From Burkholderiales bacterium (GTDB lineage: Bacteria; Pseudomonadota; Gammaproteobacteria; Burkholderiales; Burkholderiaceae): a stretch of 64,000 nucleotides of DNA. The stretch's first letter is position 1. Each line of letters starts with the position of its first letter. Position numbers and translations under genes: made by a program. Under the pieces are notes generated by a model. It was not told where the DNA came from and ran no database searches. It was given only the letters and a program-made list of their open reading frames with translations. The stretch spans positions 62,001 through 126,000 of the forward strand of contig JAMFSK010000200.1 of NCBI GenBank assembly GCA_026225235.1, written 5' to 3'. Positions 1-8,652 of this stretch are shown here, one piece after another.

Positions 1-183
1 CTCGGGCGGCCCGAGCCGCATCGGAAACAAGACTCCTTTGAGGGCCTCGACAATCTGCTTGAGCGCTTCGCGCGACGGCAGATCGCGGCCACCGGGCTCG
101 AGCAGTCTGCGCTGGCTTTCTCGCCATTGGCGCCGAACCGCGCGCAACGACTGAACGATATCGTCCACTTCGAATACAGACAT
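1..183 (-). CDS. epsC: Serine O-acetyltransferase, N-terminal part (cut by left edge)
   Basis: The minus strand is open from an ATG at 183 to the window edge (61 codons). It begins MSVFEVDDIVQSLRAVRRQW and contains LPSREAL followed by a hydrophobic helix ending LFPMRLGPP, which is the N-terminal helical domain of EpsC/SrpH-type serine acetyltransferases; the catalytic left-handed beta-helix would lie outside the window. The enzyme makes O-acetylserine, the carbon skeleton for cysteine. It starts 31 bp after the rhodanese stop, so the two are probably co-transcribed. An AGGGA sequence lies 10 bases upstream of the start. The identification rests on the N-terminus only. Confidence 0.72.
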   Translation of the reverse strand, partial: MSVFEVDDIVQSLRAVRRQWRESQRRLLEPGGRDLPSREALKQIVEALKGVLFPMRLGPPE

Positions 184-214
184 GTGCGAGATTTCCCTAG
201 GGAACGGACGGCGG

Positions 215-682
215 TTATTGTTGAATCCAGGGCAAATCATAAGAACGCCAGCCGCCGTCACGGCCGCGCTGCTGCTGCTCATCGAGATCGCCCTCAAAAC
301 CTTCGAGGACGTTAAATATCTGAGTAAATCCCGCCTTTGCAGCGGCCTCGGCCGCGAGCGCCGACCGATTCCCGCTACGGCACAAGAGCAGCACCACCGC
401 GTCTTTACCGGTCTTGGCCTCGAGCTCGCGCGTGAAACGCGGGTTGCGCGTCAAGCTGGTGCCCGTGGCCCAGGGCACATGCACACTTTCGGGAACATAA
501 CCGACAAACACCCGTTCTTCGTTCGTCCGGACGTCGACGAGCACCGCTTCGCCGGCCTCGACGAGAGCCCAGGCTTGCCGGGGCGAAATGCCGCCTGCAT
601 ACGCCAGTCCGGCTGAGCGCCCCACTGCGCGTGCCGCTTCGAGTGCTTCCTGAGTAGTGCTGGTTTGAGTTGCTACCGTCAT
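215..682 (-). CDS. Single-domain rhodanese-like sulfurtransferase
   Basis: This 155-residue protein is one rhodanese domain. LVDVRTNEER lies at about residues 48-57, and the active-site loop CRSGNRS starts at Cys101, the residue that would carry the persulfide. A seven-residue CRxGxRS loop fits sulfur transfer rather than phosphatase activity. There is no signal peptide, so it is probably cytoplasmic. A GGAG sits 6 bases before the ATG. It precedes the serine acetyltransferase gene, which suggests that sulfane or sulfite-derived sulfur is handled close to cysteine synthesis. The sulfur donor and acceptor cannot be read from the sequence. Confidence 0.85.
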   Translation of the reverse strand: MTVATQTSTTQEALEAARAVGRSAGLAYAGGISPRQAWALVEAGEAVLVDVRTNEERVFVGYVPESVHVPWATGTSLTRNPRFTRELEAKTGKDAVVLLLCRSGNRSALAAEAAAKAGFTQIFNVLEGFEGDLDEQQQRGRDGGWRSYDLPWIQQ

Positions 683-868
683 CTATATCTCCACACGGAT
701 CTTTGTCTATCGCGCGTTCAGGGACGCGGCGAACCACAACTTCAGTGTCCAGGGCAACCGCCTATAGCCACCAACGTCACTATGAAAGACCCCGGCGCAC
801 GAGAGAACCAAGAAAACGTCATTTCCTAAGAGCAAATACAGCGATAGCCCGTCGCGTGGGCATTCGAG

Positions 869-1780
869 TCACTGCGCCGCCGTAAGGCCAGCGTCACCGC
901 GAGCACGCGGTTCGAACGCGAGCACGTCGCCGAGAACACGGTTCACCGTGGCGGGCTTCTCGAGCATGATCTGGTGGCCGCAATCCGGAAGTTCGATAAA
1001 CGTACCGAACGTCAGCGCCTCAGCCAGCGCACGCGCGCCCGCCGGCGGCGTCAGTGCATCGCTGTCTCCTGACACCAGAACGATTGGCAACGCCAAGTCT
1101 GCAAGTCGGTCGGCCTCTGCCCATAACGCGTCGCGCATCACGGCCTGCATGATCGCCATCGTGTTCCTGGCCGCCGTGCGCTCTTCGAAAGCCACCAGCA
1201 GCGGGTCAGCCAGCGGGTGCCACGCGAGCCGGCGAAAACGTCGCGCAAAGAACGGTTTGAGCAGCGACACAATCCACGTCGGCCACTCGAGCACGCCGCC
1301 TCGCGGCGGCCGCGTCAGCTGAGTGCCTAGCAACAGCGCGGCGGCCACCTCTTCGAGTCGGCCCAGCGCAGCCAGTTGCTGCAGTAGCCGCAGCGTGCTG
1401 CCCGTACCCATCGAATGACCCACGAGCACGTTGCGCGCGCCCTTGTAGCGCTCGAGGATCGCGAGATAGTCGAGCAGTGTCTGTTCGCCGTGGTACGGCG
1501 AGTCGGCACCGCCGACGGCCGGGCGCGGACTTGCTCCGTGCCCGAGAAAATCCCACGCCACGGCGCTGTAGCCCGCTTCGACGACGGCCTGCCATTGATA
1601 GCGCCACTGGTTCTTGTTTCCCCCGCCTCCATGGGCGAAGAAAACCACGGTGTCGTGGTGTGCGGCCTCAGACGGCGCCGCATGGTGGGCGACGTCGAGA
1701 ATACGGCCCGCACGGACCTCGATCGGTTCACCTTTAACGAGCGCTTGCGTCAGCAGGCCCGGATCTGCATTTTCACGCAT
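869..1780 (-). CDS. Alpha/beta-hydrolase
   Basis: The 303-residue protein has a standard alpha/beta-hydrolase fold signature. HGGGG at about residues 50-54 can form the oxyanion hole, the nucleophile elbow GHSMG carries Ser123, an acid lies near Asp239/Asp241 in VSGDSDALTPP, and His269 lies in CGHQIMLEKP. There is no signal peptide. An AGGAG is 7 bases before the ATG. It is the next gene after the ABC ATPase gene (35 bp gap) on the same strand, so it is probably the last gene of the importer operon and may hydrolyse an ester or amide of the imported sulfur compound. The substrate is unknown. Confidence 0.8.
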   Translation of the reverse strand: MRENADPGLLTQALVKGEPIEVRAGRILDVAHHAAPSEAAHHDTVVFFAHGGGGNKNQWRYQWQAVVEAGYSAVAWDFLGHGASPRPAVGGADSPYHGEQTLLDYLAILERYKGARNVLVGHSMGTGSTLRLLQQLAALGRLEEVAAALLLGTQLTRPPRGGVLEWPTWIVSLLKPFFARRFRRLAWHPLADPLLVAFEERTAARNTMAIMQAVMRDALWAEADRLADLALPIVLVSGDSDALTPPAGARALAEALTFGTFIELPDCGHQIMLEKPATVNRVLGDVLAFEPRARGDAGLTAAQ

Positions 1781-1815
1781 GGCGTGCTCCTGTCATTCAA
1801 GCGGGTTTTAACGTG

Positions 1816-3489
1816 TCAAACACATTCCACGATGGCGGGTGAGCTCAGCACTGGCGCACGCCGCCCTGGCGATGCTTCGATCAGTTGACGCGTATAAGGA
1901 TGCCGCGGGGCCTCGAAGACCTGCGCGACCTCGCCGATCTCGACGATTCGACCGGCCCGCATGACGGCAATGCGGTCGCAGATCTGTGCCGCGATGCGCA
2001 AGTCGTGAGTGATGAAGATCAGCGACAGTCCCATGCGCTGCTGCACCTCATGCAGCAGCTCTATCACCTGGGCCTGCACCGACACATCGAGGCCCGATAC
2101 CGCCTCGTCGGCGACGAGAATCTTAGGTTCGAGCGCAAGCGCCCGTGCAAGACTGATCCGTTGCCGCTGCCCGCCCGAAAACTGATGCGGATAACGATCG
2201 GCGGCGGCGGCCGACAAGCCGACCAGCGCCAGCAATTCGAGGGCACGCCGATGCGCGTCGGCGCGCGGCAGGCCCTGCGCGATCGGTCCTGAAGCGACGA
2301 TCGCCCCTACCTTCTGCCGGCCGTTGAGCGACGCGAACGGATCCTGGAACACCATCTGGATATGGTGCCGCAGGGGCCGCAACTGGCGCTCAGTCAGAGC
2401 GGTGATGTCCACCTGCTCGAACACGATGCGGCCGGCATTGAGATGACCCAGTCGCAATAGCGCGCGGGCCAGGGTCGACTTGCCCGAGCCCGACTCACCG
2501 ACAATGCCCAGCGTCTCGCCTCGATGCAGCGAGAAGCTCACATCGTCGAGCGCGGGCACGACCGCGCGCCGCCGCCATGGGGAAAATTCCGCCGGTCGAC
2601 GTGCGGGATAGTGTTTATGCAAGTGCTCGACCTTGAGCAGAGGTGTGTCGTCACGAGAGGCCGCGCGGCTCGCGAAACGCCCATGCGGCACGGCGTCGAG
2701 CAACTGCTGCGTGTAAGGGTGGCATGGCGCGTTCAGCACCTGACGGGCCTCCCCACACTCGACGAGCACGCCATGTTCGAGGACCGCAACTCGATCGGCG
2801 ATTTCCGCGACGACGCCGAAGTCATGGGTGATGAACAACACCCCCATCTGCCGAGCGCGCTGGACTTGTGCAATCAGGTCGAGGATCTTTGCCTGTGTCG
2901 TGACATCTAGCGCGGTCGTCGGTTCGTCCGCGATCAACAACGCGGGCTCCAGTGCCAGCGCGATGGCTATTAGCACACGTTGGCGCTGGCCACCCGAGAG
3001 TGTCGACGGATAAGCGTGGCGCAGAACAAGAGGCTCGGGGAGACCCACCAGCCCGAGCAATTCGATGACACGCGCCGCGCGTGCCGCACGCGCTCGCCGT
3101 CCGCTGAGCACGTGGTGCACCTGCAGCGTTTCTTCGATCTGGCGGCCGATGCTCATCAGCGGATTCAGCGCGGACAGGGGCTCCTGGAAGATCATCGAGA
3201 TGTCGCTTCCCCGCAGCGCGCGCATCTGCTCGGCACTGCGGCTGCCGAGGTCGTTGCCTTCAAACAGGATGCGCCCCCCTGCGCGGTGAACGCCGGCGGA
3301 GAGCAGACCGGTGATCGCGTGGGCCAGCATCGACTTGCCAGACCCCGATTCACCGACGACACACATGACTTCACCGCGCCTGACCTGTAGGGACACCTCG
3401 CGTAACGCGTGAGTCCGATCCGCACCCGGCGGCAAGGCGATCGTGAGATGCTCGATGCTCAATAGCGGCGCGCTTGCGGTCCCCGTCAT
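1816..3489 (-). CDS. Oligopeptide-type ABC importer ATPase, DppD-DppF fusion
   Basis: This 557-residue protein contains two complete ABC ATPase domains in tandem. The first has Walker A GESGSGKS at 46-53, signature LSGGQ at 164-168 and Walker B LLIADEP near 184-190. The second has Walker A GESGSGKS at 331-338, signature FSGGQ at about 437-441 and Walker [13 protein letters not shown] near 457-468. The linker after each domain has the HPYT element of oligopeptide/nickel ATPases. The ATG at 3489 overlaps the permease stop by 4 bp (ATGA); the open frame further upstream lies inside the permease gene and is not used. It powers the importer encoded at 3486-6988. Confidence 0.92.
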   Translation of the reverse strand: MTGTASAPLLSIEHLTIALPPGADRTHALREVSLQVRRGEVMCVVGESGSGKSMLAHAITGLLSAGVHRAGGRILFEGNDLGSRSAEQMRALRGSDISMIFQEPLSALNPLMSIGRQIEETLQVHHVLSGRRARAARAARVIELLGLVGLPEPLVLRHAYPSTLSGGQRQRVLIAIALALEPALLIADEPTTALDVTTQAKILDLIAQVQRARQMGVLFITHDFGVVAEIADRVAVLEHGVLVECGEARQVLNAPCHPYTQQLLDAVPHGRFASRAASRDDTPLLKVEHLHKHYPARRPAEFSPWRRRAVVPALDDVSFSLHRGETLGIVGESGSGKSTLARALLRLGHLNAGRIVFEQVDITALTERQLRPLRHHIQMVFQDPFASLNGRQKVGAIVASGPIAQGLPRADAHRRALELLALVGLSAAAADRYPHQFSGGQRQRISLARALALEPKILVADEAVSGLDVSVQAQVIELLHEVQQRMGLSLIFITHDLRIAAQICDRIAVMRAGRIVEIGEVAQVFEAPRHPYTRQLIEASPGRRAPVLSSPAIVECV

Positions 3490-4331
3490 CCCACTCTCCG
3501 CAGCGACTGTTCCGAGACGGAGAGCGCCCGGCGAAGGCCTTCGCCGACCAGGTTGATCGCCAGTACTGTCACGAGGATCGCCAGGCCCGGCCATACGCTG
3601 AGCCACCACGCGTCGCGGATCACATTGCGCGCGGCCCCGATCATGAAGCCCCAGCTCATCTGGGCCGGATCGCCCAGACCTAGAAATGAGAGGGCCGACT
3701 CGGTCAGGATGGCACTCGCCACCATCAGGGAACCCAATACGGCGATCGGCGCCAGTGCGTGCGGCAATATCTGCGTGCAGACAATCGTCAGAGGTCGCTG
3801 ACCCACCACACGAGCGGCTAGCACGAACTCGCGCTCGCGAAGGCTCAGAAACTCGCCGCGCACCAGGCGTGCAATCGCGGGCCACGATGCCACCGCGATC
3901 GCAATCACGGTGGATTCGAGCGAAGCCCCGAGCACTGCGGCGATCACTACTGCCAGAGCGAACTGTGGCACAGTCTGAAACAGTTCAGCCACACGCATGA
4001 GCGCGTCGTCGACCCAGCCACCGCACCAGCCTGAGAGTGCACCGATCGAGACACCGATCAGAAGCGTTGCCATCGTGGCGGCGATCCCGACTGAGAGCGA
4101 TACACGCGTGCTCCACACGAGCCCCGTCAGGATGTCCCGACCCAGCATGTCGGTGCCTAGCGGATGGTGTGCCACGGTCAAGGGCTTGAGCAGCGGATCG
4201 CCGACCATATCCCAGGGCGATGCGCCGAACCATGGCGCCGCTATGGCCGCGACAATCATCGCGCCAAGCAAGAGCGCCCCCACTATGATCCTGGGCGAGC
4301 GCAGCAATCCCTGCTCCGGTGTGCCCCTCAT
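3486..4331 (-). CDS. Oligopeptide-type ABC importer permease, DppC family
   Basis: The 281-residue inner-membrane protein has the DppC/OppC layout: a hydrophobic segment near residues 15-35, the family motif HPLGTDMLGRDI at about 56-67, and further hydrophobic segments around 80-100, 120-155, 190-215 and 245-265. The cytoplasmic coupling loop (EAA-like, LAARVVG followed by ILPHALAPI) is at about 171-196. It is translationally coupled on both sides by 4-bp overlaps with the DppB-type permease upstream and the ATPase downstream. It should form the channel heterodimer with the product of 4328-5329. Confidence 0.93.
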   Translation of the reverse strand: MRGTPEQGLLRSPRIIVGALLLGAMIVAAIAAPWFGASPWDMVGDPLLKPLTVAHHPLGTDMLGRDILTGLVWSTRVSLSVGIAATMATLLIGVSIGALSGWCGGWVDDALMRVAELFQTVPQFALAVVIAAVLGASLESTVIAIAVASWPAIARLVRGEFLSLREREFVLAARVVGQRPLTIVCTQILPHALAPIAVLGSLMVASAILTESALSFLGLGDPAQMSWGFMIGAARNVIRDAWWLSVWPGLAILVTVLAINLVGEGLRRALSVSEQSLRRVG

Positions 4332-5329
4332 GCAAGTGCCCCACTGCCGACGCGAGGATCGACTAGCCGATACATCAGATCTGTCAACAGATTGAAGAGC
4401 ACCACCAGCGCCGAGACCAAGGCGAGGATACCGAGCAGCACGGGATAGTCACGCTGCAGCAGCGCGTCGAACATCAGACTGCCAAGCCCAGGCCATGAAA
4501 ACACGGTCTCGGTAATCAGTGCGCCGCCCGCGAGTTGGCCAAGCTGAATACCGCCGAACGTGACGATCGGCAGCAGCGCGTTACGCAGGACATGAACCCA
4601 CAGGATCCTCGTCTCGGAGACGCCCTTTGCGCGTCCGGTCTTGACGAAGTCCAGGCCCATGGCGTCAAGCACCGCGGCACGCGTCAACTGCACATAGACG
4701 GCACCATAAACTGCACCGAGCGACAGCGCGGGGAGTGCCAGGTGAGCACCGATATCGGCCAGCCGCCGCAGGCCCTGATAACCGGCGCCGACCGTTTCCA
4801 TGCCGAACGAAGGCAGCCAGTCGAGCACAACTGAAAATACGATCATCAGCATCAGCGAAAGCCAGAAGAGCGGCGTGGCATAGACGAGCAGCGACGCGCC
4901 GCCGACCAGCCGGGCGAGCCAGCGATATCGCCGCCGTGCGGCCGTCTCGCCATATGCACCTAGCAGGCCCACAAGTACCCCCCCGACGATCGATACTAGG
5001 AACGCGGCCGACATCAGGAGCAGGGTCGCAGGCAACCGCTCGAACACGAGAGACAGCACCGATTCCTGATTGTGATATGAGAAGCCGAAGTCGAGGTGCG
5101 CCAGGCGACCGAGATAGGTCAGGAACTGCCCGCCCAGCGAATGGTTCAATCCCAGCGTCTCGCGCAGATGCGCGACATACGCGGCATCTCCCGAGCCGGT
5201 GTCGCCCGCCAGCACGAGAGCCGGGTCGCCCGGTGCGAGGCGGATCAGAAAGAAGTTCGCCACCACCACCGCGATCACCATGAGCAATGCCTTGGCAAGC
5301 TTCGCAAAAACCTGCAGCAGGATGCCCAT
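4328..5329 (-). CDS. Oligopeptide-type ABC importer permease, DppB family
   Basis: This 333-residue protein matches DppB/OppB permeases. It has an N-terminal membrane segment (about 11-31) followed by the typical FLIRLAPGDPA, a large periplasmic part, a hydrophobic core and the coupling loop DFVKTGRAKG through HVLRNALLPI near residues 220-250. Its start lies 3 bp after the stop of the binding-protein gene, and its end overlaps the next permease by 4 bp. Family members import peptides, nickel, glutathione or other small solutes. Placed next to SfnB and rhodanese, a sulfur-containing solute is likely here, by inference. Confidence 0.93.
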   Translation of the reverse strand: MGILLQVFAKLAKALLMVIAVVVANFFLIRLAPGDPALVLAGDTGSGDAAYVAHLRETLGLNHSLGGQFLTYLGRLAHLDFGFSYHNQESVLSLVFERLPATLLLMSAAFLVSIVGGVLVGLLGAYGETAARRRYRWLARLVGGASLLVYATPLFWLSLMLMIVFSVVLDWLPSFGMETVGAGYQGLRRLADIGAHLALPALSLGAVYGAVYVQLTRAAVLDAMGLDFVKTGRAKGVSETRILWVHVLRNALLPIVTFGGIQLGQLAGGALITETVFSWPGLGSLMFDALLQRDYPVLLGILALVSALVVLFNLLTDLMYRLVDPRVGSGALA

Positions 5330-5332
5330 GGC

Positions 5333-6988
5333 CTAGCCGATCCAGGTGTCGTCGAGGCTGTCGTTCAGACTCGTCGCCGTACGCAGCAGGTTATGCACGT
5401 TGTGCCGGTAGAGCGTCGGGTTGACCATCTCGAACACATTGGTGATGGCTGCGTCGTTGGCGAGAATCGTCTGGAGCTCGTCATAGCGCGCTTTGCGCGT
5501 CGCCGCGTCCGTAGACTGTTCTGCCGCATCCCACAGGGCATCGGCCTTGGGGTTGGCATAGCCTTCAACATTGCCGAACGGCGAGCCCTTCGAGATCCCG
5601 TCTGCCCGATACAGCGACGCGATGCTGAACGCAGGGTCACCGTTCTGGAACAGAAAGTTGTAGCTCAAGTCGAAGTCCCAGTCCGCGACGTGGGCATACC
5701 AGCTGGCGGCGTCGGTGGTCTGCACCTTGATCTTGAAGCCCACCTGAGCGAGCGCCTGCTGGGTGTATTCTGCAACGCGCTCCCATGCGCCACCTTTTTC
5801 GCCGTTGATCAGAGTCAGCACTGACTGACCGACATCGACGCCCGATTGCCGGATCAACGCGCGAGCTTTCTCTGGATCGTAGGGAAACTGTGGTGTGTTC
5901 GCATCGTAGAACGGGTTGCTTGAAATGAACGGGCCGCTCGCCACCTTGCCAAAACCAAAGAAGATGTGGTCGACGATGAACTGACGGTTCAGCGCGTGGA
6001 GGACGGCCTGACGCACCAGCACGTTGCTGAATGGCGGCTTGCGCTGGTTGAGTTCGAGGAACGCCATGCCCGAAAACAACTCCCAGCCACTCGTCGTGTA
6101 GTCGACACCCGGCAACTTGGAGAGCCGCTTGACATCGGAGTAGTCGACATCCCCCGCACGCAGTGCATGGATATGTCCCTGTTCGAAGGCGATCGCTCGC
6201 GATGAAGCGTCCGGAATTACGTTGAACACGATCCCGTCGAGATGGGGCAGGCCCTTTCGCCAATAGTCCGGGTTGCGCTCGAGTCGGATGAACGCGCCGT
6301 GCTTCCATTCCTTGAAGACGAAGGGACCCGTGCCGACCGGATGCTGGTTGACCGGATTGGTCCGCACGTCCTGCCCTGCATACAGATGCCGAGGCAGAAT
6401 CGGCAGCAAGCCACTTCCCAGCAGATCCAGCAAACCTGCATAAGGCTTCTTCAGGCGAACATCCACTTGCGCGTCACCATTGGCCCGGATCGACTCGACA
6501 TATTCGTCGAACACGATCTTGACACGCGGCATCGTCTGCGGTGCGATTTCATTCAGAGTGAAGACGACATCCTTCGCGCCGAAGGGCTGGCCGTCGTGCC
6601 AGCGCACATCGCGGCGCAAACTGAAGGTGTAATGCAGGCCGTCCGCAGAGGGCGTCCACTGCGTTGCTAGCACGGGGATCGGCTGGATCTGCGAGTCGAA
6701 GCTCAACAGACCCTGGAATATCTTTCCGCCGACGTATTGCGACGAAACATGGGGCGTCAGTGCGTGGACCAGCGACGGAGGTTCGGGTTGAGCGACCAAA
6801 ATCAGCGTACCGCCCTGCCGGGCATTCTCAGTGTCGCCGCCCGCGTTCGGCGTGATAGCGGCACGTACGGGTCCCGCAAGTTCAACGGCAACGACCCCGA
6901 GCGCAGCGGCCATCAACGTGCGTCGCCTGGTTGACTCAGGGGCATTCCCGGGTGTGATCGGGTTCGAGGTGTGTTGTGGATCGATCAT
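5333..6988 (-). CDS. Periplasmic solute-binding protein, SBP_bac_5 family, Tat signal
   Basis: The 551-residue protein is a full-length family 5 (DppA/OppA-like) binding protein; LHYTFSLRRDVRWHDGQPF and the following KDVVFTLN are the family hallmark. The N-terminus has TRRRTLM followed by a hydrophobic stretch and AGPVRAA, so export by the twin-arginine route is likely. It opens with ATG at 6988 sharing one base with the SfnB stop (TGATG), so it is coupled to that gene. It should deliver the substrate to the permeases at 3486-5329. A flavoprotein of sulfur metabolism as operon leader argues for an organosulfur ligand rather than ordinary peptides. Confidence 0.92.
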   Translation of the reverse strand: MIDPQHTSNPITPGNAPESTRRRTLMAAALGVVAVELAGPVRAAITPNAGGDTENARQGGTLILVAQPEPPSLVHALTPHVSSQYVGGKIFQGLLSFDSQIQPIPVLATQWTPSADGLHYTFSLRRDVRWHDGQPFGAKDVVFTLNEIAPQTMPRVKIVFDEYVESIRANGDAQVDVRLKKPYAGLLDLLGSGLLPILPRHLYAGQDVRTNPVNQHPVGTGPFVFKEWKHGAFIRLERNPDYWRKGLPHLDGIVFNVIPDASSRAIAFEQGHIHALRAGDVDYSDVKRLSKLPGVDYTTSGWELFSGMAFLELNQRKPPFSNVLVRQAVLHALNRQFIVDHIFFGFGKVASGPFISSNPFYDANTPQFPYDPEKARALIRQSGVDVGQSVLTLINGEKGGAWERVAEYTQQALAQVGFKIKVQTTDAASWYAHVADWDFDLSYNFLFQNGDPAFSIASLYRADGISKGSPFGNVEGYANPKADALWDAAEQSTDAATRKARYDELQTILANDAAITNVFEMVNPTLYRHNVHNLLRTATSLNDSLDDTWIG

Positions 6989-8235
6989 CAGATATATCCG
7001 TGACGCGGCGGGTTGACCTGGTTGAGAACATAGTTACCCACGACGTGATATTTCCAGCGGACCGGGTCGTGTAGCGTGTGCGTCCGGGCGTTGCGCCAGT
7101 GTCGGTCGAGGTTGTATTCACTGAGCACCGAGCGTGTTCCCGACAACTCGAAGAGTTTGTTGGTCGCCTGCAGCACGAGTTCCGTGCTTAGTACCTTGGC
7201 CGCAGCCACCTCCACCGAGGCGAGGGCTACCTGTTCGTCGTCGAGCGTCGGCGGCAGTCCTTCGAGTCGATTCGCCACCTTCTCGAGCAATGCCTCAGTG
7301 GCAAGCAACCGGATCTGCAAGTCGCCCACGTCGCGGATCACGTACGGATCGTCGGAAGCCCGCGCGATTCCGCTATCGGCCCACGGACGGCTGCGCGTCG
7401 TGACGAATTCAATGGTGTCGGCTAGCGCTGCACGCGCGATGCCCGTATCGATCTGAGCGTGCAGATATTGCGAAATCGGCCCCGCCAGCGTTGGCCGCTC
7501 GAATGCGCTCTGGATGGATACGACATGTTGGGGGTCGACTTCGACCTCCTCGAGTGTCAAGGTACCGCTCGCGGTCGTGCGCTGGCCGAACCCGCTCCAG
7601 TCGTCGGTGATATGCAGCCCGGGCTGCCGGCGCTCGACGAACACCTGCACGTAGCGTCCGTCGTCGTCTACCGCGAGCACGGCAATCCAGTCGGCGAACA
7701 AGGCGCCGGTGCTATAGAACTTCTGCCCGTTCAGACGCAGCTTGCCCCCTTGCAGCGTCAGACGCGTAGCGCTCTCGAGCGCAGTCTTGGTGTTGCGCTC
7801 GGCCGCAGCGTGGCCAATACGCTTGCCAGCCAGCGCTGCATCGAAGAACTTGCGACGCTGTGCCTCGCTACCGGCCAGCCGGACGATATCGAGCGCGTGA
7901 AAGTGATTCTTCGGCAACTGCCCGACCGAAGGGTCCGCCTGCGCGACGATCTTGACCACCTCGCCCAACGTCGTCAGCGCGACTTGCGCACCGCCGTAAG
8001 CCCGGGGAACCGTAATCCCCCACAAGCCGCTACCGGAAAAGAGATCCAGTTCCGCAAGCGGCAGTCGACGCTCGCGGTCACGTGTCGAGGCCTCTCGCAC
8101 GATTTCGGCCGCAAGCCGCTGAGCCGTCTCTATCGCGTGCGCATCGTCATGGATGCGGTCTGCCGGCGGGCGCGCAGCGACTGCGTCGTCGCTGATACCG
8201 CGCAACGGTGTATCGGGGGGCGTGGCAATGCTCAT
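6988..8235 (-). CDS. sfnB: SfnB-family sulfur-acquisition flavoprotein (acyl-CoA dehydrogenase fold)
   Basis: The 415-residue protein has the acyl-CoA dehydrogenase fold of the SfnB/DszC group: GLWGITVPRAYGG near the N-terminus, QKFYSTGALFADW in the middle and the C-terminal HWRNARTHTLHDPVRWK typical of reduced-flavin monooxygenases acting on sulfur compounds. I chose ATG 8235 because GAGG lies 6 bases upstream; ATG 8241 abuts the GAGG, and the open frame continues upstream without homology. A sigma-54 promoter match lies about 35 bp before the start. It heads the operon with the oligopeptide-type importer. Family members support growth on sulfones; the exact substrate here is unknown. Confidence 0.85.
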   Translation of the reverse strand: MSIATPPDTPLRGISDDAVAARPPADRIHDDAHAIETAQRLAAEIVREASTRDRERRLPLAELDLFSGSGLWGITVPRAYGGAQVALTTLGEVVKIVAQADPSVGQLPKNHFHALDIVRLAGSEAQRRKFFDAALAGKRIGHAAAERNTKTALESATRLTLQGGKLRLNGQKFYSTGALFADWIAVLAVDDDGRYVQVFVERRQPGLHITDDWSGFGQRTTASGTLTLEEVEVDPQHVVSIQSAFERPTLAGPISQYLHAQIDTGIARAALADTIEFVTTRSRPWADSGIARASDDPYVIRDVGDLQIRLLATEALLEKVANRLEGLPPTLDDEQVALASVEVAAAKVLSTELVLQATNKLFELSGTRSVLSEYNLDRHWRNARTHTLHDPVRWKYHVVGNYVLNQVNPPRHGYI

Positions 8236-8269
8236 GGACATCCTCAGTGGAAAAGCGCAGGTCCCTTTT

Positions 8270-8285
8270 AGCAAGACCTGCGCCA
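8270..8285 (-). promoter_or_regulatory. Sigma-54 (-24/-12) promoter for the sfnB-importer operon
   Basis: Read on the minus strand the site is TGGCGC-AGGTC-TTGCT. It matches the consensus TGGCAC-N5-TTGCW at all positions but one, with the invariant GG and GC at correct spacing. The -12 element is about 35 bp from the chosen ATG of sfnB, leaving a short leader with a GAGG ribosome site. Confidence 0.7.
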
Positions 8286-8520
8286 GGCACAAAGGCCCGA
8301 CTTTTCAGTCACTTGAAGCTGGCGTCCCGGGGAGCGCAACGCTGCTTTCGGCGCGACATGCTGCAAACCCAGCAGATCCGCGCCCGGCCCGCTCATCCCA
8401 ACAACCCCGTGCTGGTTTTCCAGCAAAGCGGTTCGATGCATCGCCGGGGATCCAACACGTATGTCGCCATTTTCCCGCGCTGCTCCGGTGCACCCCTTGC
8501 GCCACAAGCGTAACTCATGC

Positions 8521-8536
8521 TGGCACACATGTTGCA
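8521..8536 (+). promoter_or_regulatory. Sigma-54 (-24/-12) promoter for the TonB receptor-monooxygenase operon
   Basis: TGGCAC-ACATG-TTGCA is a perfect match to the sigma-54 consensus TGGCAC-N5-TTGCW. It lies 117 bp before the ATG of the TonB-dependent receptor at 8653 and points towards it. A sigma-54 activator gene lies at the end of this gene block (16400-17533). Confidence 0.82.
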
Positions 8537-8652
8537 AATCGGAGCCCGTCTTCAGGCAACCGCCCACTACCGCACAGCAGTGCGGCCGACGCATCGTCGT
8601 TCCAACACGGCAAGCGCGGCACGTTCAAAAATCATAGCCATCAGGGGATTCA

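Larger units (their letters stand above)
8236..8652. other. Divergent regulatory region between sfnB and a TonB receptor gene
   Basis: This 417-bp non-coding region separates two divergently transcribed operons. It holds one -24/-12 promoter match on each strand (8270-8285 minus and 8521-8536 plus). The 235 bp between them are the natural place for upstream activator sites, but I could not identify a repeated operator by eye. The short open frames inside show no homology that I recognise. Confidence 0.75.

Noticed and set aside
5096-5824. Plus-strand open frame of 242 codons
   Set aside because: It spans the boundary of the minus-strand permease and binding-protein genes; no protein similarity.
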